Below are positions 60,020 through 64,000 of a stretch of 64,000 bases of DNA, piece after piece. The notes beneath the pieces were generated by a model. The model was not told where the DNA came from. It did not search any database and worked only from the letters and a program-made list of their open reading frames with translations. Each line of letters starts with the position of its first letter. Positions within the stretch are counted from its first letter, which is position 1. Source of the stretch: Sordaria brevicollis (Eukaryota; Ascomycota; Sordariomycetes; Sordariales; Sordariaceae); the NCBI GenBank assembly GCA_033439795.1, contig JAUTDP010000003.1, positions 1 through 64,000 on the forward strand, given 5' to 3'. The translations under genes were made by a program, and so were the position numbers.

Positions 60020-61745
60020 GGTGGCGGTGTCTGTCCTCGTCGTCTGTACCTGTTCGTCCGTGTCAGGATATCGGACGGAAGATGGAGTGTCGGTCCTAAA
60101 TCACTGGCTAGACATTGACGTGTATGGGCCACCGAGGTAGAAGTATCGTATGTTGATAGAGTACCTGTCAAACGGAAGGGCGAGTCCGATTGGAATATTA
60201 ATAGAGACCGATGAGGCTTCTGTCCTTTGTCAAAGAGGGGATTTCAGTGATGTTGTGTCTCAGTCGGTTAAATGATCTACCGGAGAGGGGAAGCTTCGAC
60301 TGTAACCTACCACGAGCTAAGCTGGTGCCATTGCAACTGTTGGTGGTGATGATAGGGGTCCCATCAGGCTGGACATGGTGTTTTGATGTTGCCTAAGCTA
60401 GATCTGTAGACAAGTCCCGAGACATGGAACGGTTTCCAGGTTGTTCATGGACGTCGACTGGAGTTGTCGTCATGCTGCGTTCATGGTATACCGAAGAGGC
60501 TCAAGGATCATGGTCGGGTTGTCTGAGGATGTTGGGACTATGTTGAAGGTAACGATCCAATGGCCAATCCCACGAATGCCGCCGTCGCAATCCATGGTGT
60601 CTGCCGGTGTCGATAGACCTATGACATCGGGCCTTTTCTGCATGTTCGTCCGGGGTGGTTCAATTGTTGTTTCTGTTCGCTGATAGACACCCCGACAACA
60701 CCGAGTTGGAGGTGGCGGGGAAAGGAAGAAGGCATTGATCACCGGCCGGTGGGTGGGCGATGGTGGTTGGTTGACGAAGGGGTTCGTGTTTGGTCCATAC
60801 CAGGCGAGGTAGGAATCTTGTAGGATTATGTTGCAGCTTATTTGAAGCGTGTACCGTTCGAGCATTGAAAGAACAAGAAAAAGAAAGAGCAATTACTTTC
60901 TGGAGCGGGAAAACGTCGGAGGAAATGCGCAAGACTCCATCGTGAATGCGGGGGAAGGAGCTGTCAATGTTGCTCCCCCATGGGGAAGGAACGCTTAGCT
61001 GTCTTAGCATGCTAGGACAACTTCTGATTGGCTACATGCCCAGTGTTGGTCCGCGATACCCCACCTTACCCCCAAGTGTCTCCGTTGTCTTCTCCACCAA
61101 GCCATCTCCTCATTTGACTTCGTGACTTCCATCCCGTCACTTTCTTCCCAGCCATGCGGCAAGCACGACTACATATAATTGTGTTCAAGATGGAAGGAAT
61201 AACCTTTTTCGAGTCGAGGAGGCAACTGAATGATTTCCGATCTCATCGAGCCCCGGCCTCGGGCCCTTTCGCTCCACCAATTCAAGTCTTCGTCGCAAGA
61301 AATTCAGAAAAACATCCTCCTCTTTCCACAACCCACACAATGAACCCGGGCAACACACCAACACTCCGAATCCCGAACCATTTTTCAAGCTTGTCAGACC
61401 TCAGATCCAACTGCCTCCTCGCACGGCACTGCCCCCAAGATTCTGCAATGACCCTCAGCATAATTGCTTCTCAATCCAACCACACACCTTGTTTTGGTCA
61501 CACATCCAATCATACCGTACGAGCACTCGAGGGCATTGGGAATGGATTCAAGTATTAAGGTTTATTTCATCTCTCTATCCTGCTATTCGAAAGATTTGAT
61601 GCTAAAAAGACAACAGAAGAAGGGAAAAGACATGGGAAACATGGGCAAGCAGAAAGCCTCCAATCGTGGTATCATCCATCACCAAACAAAAGCCAAAATC
61701 CAAAAAAAAAAGAGACAGCGAAAGAAATCACCAAGCGAGCGCTCC
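60020..61745. other. Intergenic, no gene seen
   Basis: Upstream region of the transporter and 3' flank of the flotillin gene. Short ORFs only, none with recognisable features. Confidence 0.55.
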
Positions 61746-63494
61746 CTACTCCTTCTGCCCGTTAGCACCCTGTCGTCGCTCCACCTCGGACATCTGCTCA
61801 GCCATCCGCCCAAACTGCCACTCTGGCAGTGTGATGCCCGTCTGCTCGTTGATGGTGGTCATCAACGGTGGCAGCATCTGGTAGATGTTCCTCATGGTGG
61901 CCATGCTGCTCTGGTCACCAGGAGCACCACCGCTTCCACTTCCACCCGATCCAGCCTCGGCACCCGTGTTCCACACGCTAATCTTGGGCTGCAATCCCCT
62001 GATGGCCTCAGCGTTCGCCTTGGCCAGCTCGACGTAGGTGCCCTTCTCGATCATCATGTACTGGAGCAGACCCTGAGGACCGCCAAACGCGTGGCTCATC
62101 TTGGCATACGCCTCCGCCATGGCCGCCATACCCTCGGCCGCCCGCAGTTTCTGCTGGAGCTCGGCGTCGGCCAGCTTGATGGCGGCGTACGCCTGCGCGT
62201 CGGCGCCCACCTTGGTCTCGTACACCTCGGCCTCGGTCTGCTGCTTGGCCCTTTCGTAGTTGGCCTTGGCCTCGGACTCGATCTGGTACACCTTTGTGTC
62301 GACCCCAATCTTGCTCTTGTACGCCGTCGCCTCGGTCGCCTGCTTGTCCTTCTCAAAGTTGGCCTGCGCCTCCTTCTCAATCTCGTACGCCTTGGCGTCG
62401 GCCGCCTGTTGCTGGGCTTCGCGGGCAATGGTCGCCTTGACGACGTCGGTGGCACGGAGACGCTCCATCTCGGCGGCGGCGCGCTTGATCTGCACTTCAC
62501 GCTTGAGATCTTCATCCTCGGCTTCCGTCTTGCGGGCGGCTTGGATACCGGCGATCTGCACGTCACGGTCGAGCTCGACCTTGCGGGTCTTGAGAACGGC
62601 TTCGGCTGTGGCCTTTTCGATATCACGCTCCGTCTTCTGGACCTGCGTCTCGGCTTGGATTTTGGCCAGCTCGCGGTCCTGCTCTCCCTGAATCTTGGCA
62701 ATCTCGCGCGCCTCCTCGCCCTTCCGCTTCTGAGTACCGACGTTACCACGCAGCTGGGCCTCAGCAACGTCGATACGGGCCTGGTTGGTGGCGCCCTCGT
62801 GGGCCTTTTGTGAGAGAGAAGCGAAGTAGGTCGAACCGGGGGCATCCTTGAGCTCCTTGACGTTGGCGTTGTAGATCTTGAGACCAAACTGGTCAAGTTC
62901 GGATTGGATGTTGCGGAAGATGCGGCGCTTGAACACCTCGCGCTCGGAAAAGATCTCTTCCATGGTCATGGACGAGACCAAGACACGGACCTCACCCTCG
63001 ATGATACCCTTGACGATGCCCTCGAGGAAGTCGTGGTTGTTGGGACCCTTGTTGCGCCCCGAATCGGCCAGGAGCATGGCGAACTTCATCAGCGCATCGC
63101 CCCGGTCTTCGCGCCGCACTACCGAGTCGGACACGATGTCGTCTTCGTCGTTGGGCTTGGCGTGGTCTTGATCGTGCAGCATGCCACCGCCTACTCGTCG
63201 GATGTTGGCGCCGCGCTGGTTGACGTCGGGGCCGACGGTGAAGACGACGGGGAGGAGGAACTGGAGCTTTTCCTTGGTCATGGCCTGCAGGCTCATGGCG
63301 TAGTCGTGGGGTTGCACGCTGAAGCGCATGCATCGCTGGAAGGGCCAGACCCATGCTGCCTTTGTGATTTTGACTGGTGGTGTTTGTTAGATGCTGACGT
63401 CGTTTATAGAGTGAAGTTGGGACTCACGGGTCTTGACACCCATGCCAGTAATGGCAAGGTACTCATCGGGAGCGGCAATCTTGTAGGAGGCCAT
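61746..63494 (-). CDS. Flotillin (SPFH-domain membrane microdomain protein; two exons, about 564 aa)
   Basis: Exons 63494-63428 and 63373-61746 are joined across a 54-nt intron (GTGAGT donor, TCTAAC branch, CCAG acceptor) and keep frame to TAG. Flotillins sit on the cytosolic face of sterol-rich plasma-membrane domains and form large oligomers. The N-terminus MASYKIAAPDEYLAITG and the WVWPFQR segment open the SPFH domain (to about residue 210). This is followed by a long charged Ala/Glu/Lys coiled coil (EAQLRGNVG, QVQKTERDIEKA, KEAQANFEKDK) to about 450. Then comes a flotillin C-terminal region (KMSHAFGGPQG, NIYQMLPPL). There is no transmembrane helix, so membrane attachment would be by acylation or hydrophobic hairpin. 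It is the fungal FloA-type protein. Confidence 0.93.
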
Positions 63495-64000
63495 CTTGTC
63501 TGAATGTTTGTAGTATCTGCTGGATACTTTGGTATATGGGTAAGGTAGGTTCTCCCAAAAGAGATGGAAGGGGGGATGTCTTCCTTCTTATATACTTTCC
63601 CCGGAAGAAAATGTCGCCCTTGAAGCATCTGCGGTATCCCAACCGGACTGCTCTCCGCCTCGCAATGCCTCAAGCATGTTTATCTAGCATTCGGTACGTC
63701 GGTACCTGTTCGGGTATAGACCGGTGACTGGCGCCAAGAGTTAGAGTTGGATGGTGTGTGTAACAGGGGGTTTTCTTCCACATTACCATCGACAAAGGCG
63801 TTGCGGCGGCAGGTTGGGGCGCAAAAAGTTGTTGTTGGTGTTAGTAGCGCTTTTTTGGTTCTCTTGAGGTTTTGCACTGCCCTTTTTCGGCGCCGAGAAG
63901 AGGCATGGCTGGCATGGTAACAGAAACAGATAGGTATTGGAACAAAGCGAGAGGAAAATGGCCCCGGGCCCGTCATCTAACCATCCCTACATGGTCTGGA
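63495..64000. other. Promoter and leader side of the flotillin gene
   Basis: No gene is seen. The stretch should hold the 5' untranslated region and promoter of the flotillin gene. A TATATAC word (63590-63596) and pyrimidine-rich segments are present but not diagnostic. Confidence 0.5.

Noticed and set aside
61464..62813. 449-codon plus-strand ORF
   Set aside because: Antisense shadow of the flotillin gene, with no domain of its own.

Overview
The window is filamentous-fungal DNA, most likely from Neurospora or a close relative in the Sordariales. The genes have short introns (about 50-90 nt) with GTRAGT-type donors and CTAAC/CTGAC branch sites. Two long blocks carry the signature of repeat-induced point mutation (RIP): very AT-rich, poor in CA/TG, with no long ORFs, but with retrotransposon domains still readable through many stops. 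The species cannot be fixed from sequence alone.

Layout. (1) 1-14,430 is a RIP-degraded, nested transposon block. It holds a 3.0-kb LTR element (1230-4244, TSD CTATT) and a full-length 7.7-kb Ty3/gypsy chromovirus (4424-12102, 286-bp LTRs, TSD AATCT). The chromovirus is inserted inside one arm of an inverted repeat whose other arm lies inside the 3.0-kb element. (2) 14,487-38,500 is normal gene-bearing DNA. It holds a divergent pair of paralogous genes of unknown family, a secreted LysM plus double hevein-domain protein, vps41 (HOPS tethering), apc1 (anaphase-promoting complex), two tiny cysteine-containing paralogs that face away from each other and whose start codons both appear to be split by an intron, and palA/RIM20 (ambient-pH signalling). 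(3) 38,520-49,736 is a second RIP block made of two different Ty1/copia elements inserted in opposite orientations with only 3 bp between their target-site duplications. (4) 49,742-64,000 is gene-bearing again: a 4.5-kb gene-poor stretch, a cytochrome P450, a 384-bp hAT-type MITE, a FucP-like MFS sugar transporter and a flotillin.

The conserved genes are housekeeping or signalling genes without operon-like logic; vps41/apc1 and the two unknown pairs are divergently transcribed. All spliced models below were assembled by hand and keep frame from start to stop. The most unusual items are the two small paralogs with intron-split start codons, the unknown divergent paralog pair at the edge of the RIP block, a pair of 231/232-bp inverted-repeat elements sitting in two promoter regions, the hAT MITE, and the fully resolved insertion history of four LTR elements. 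I found no defence system, CRISPR array or obvious biosynthetic cluster.
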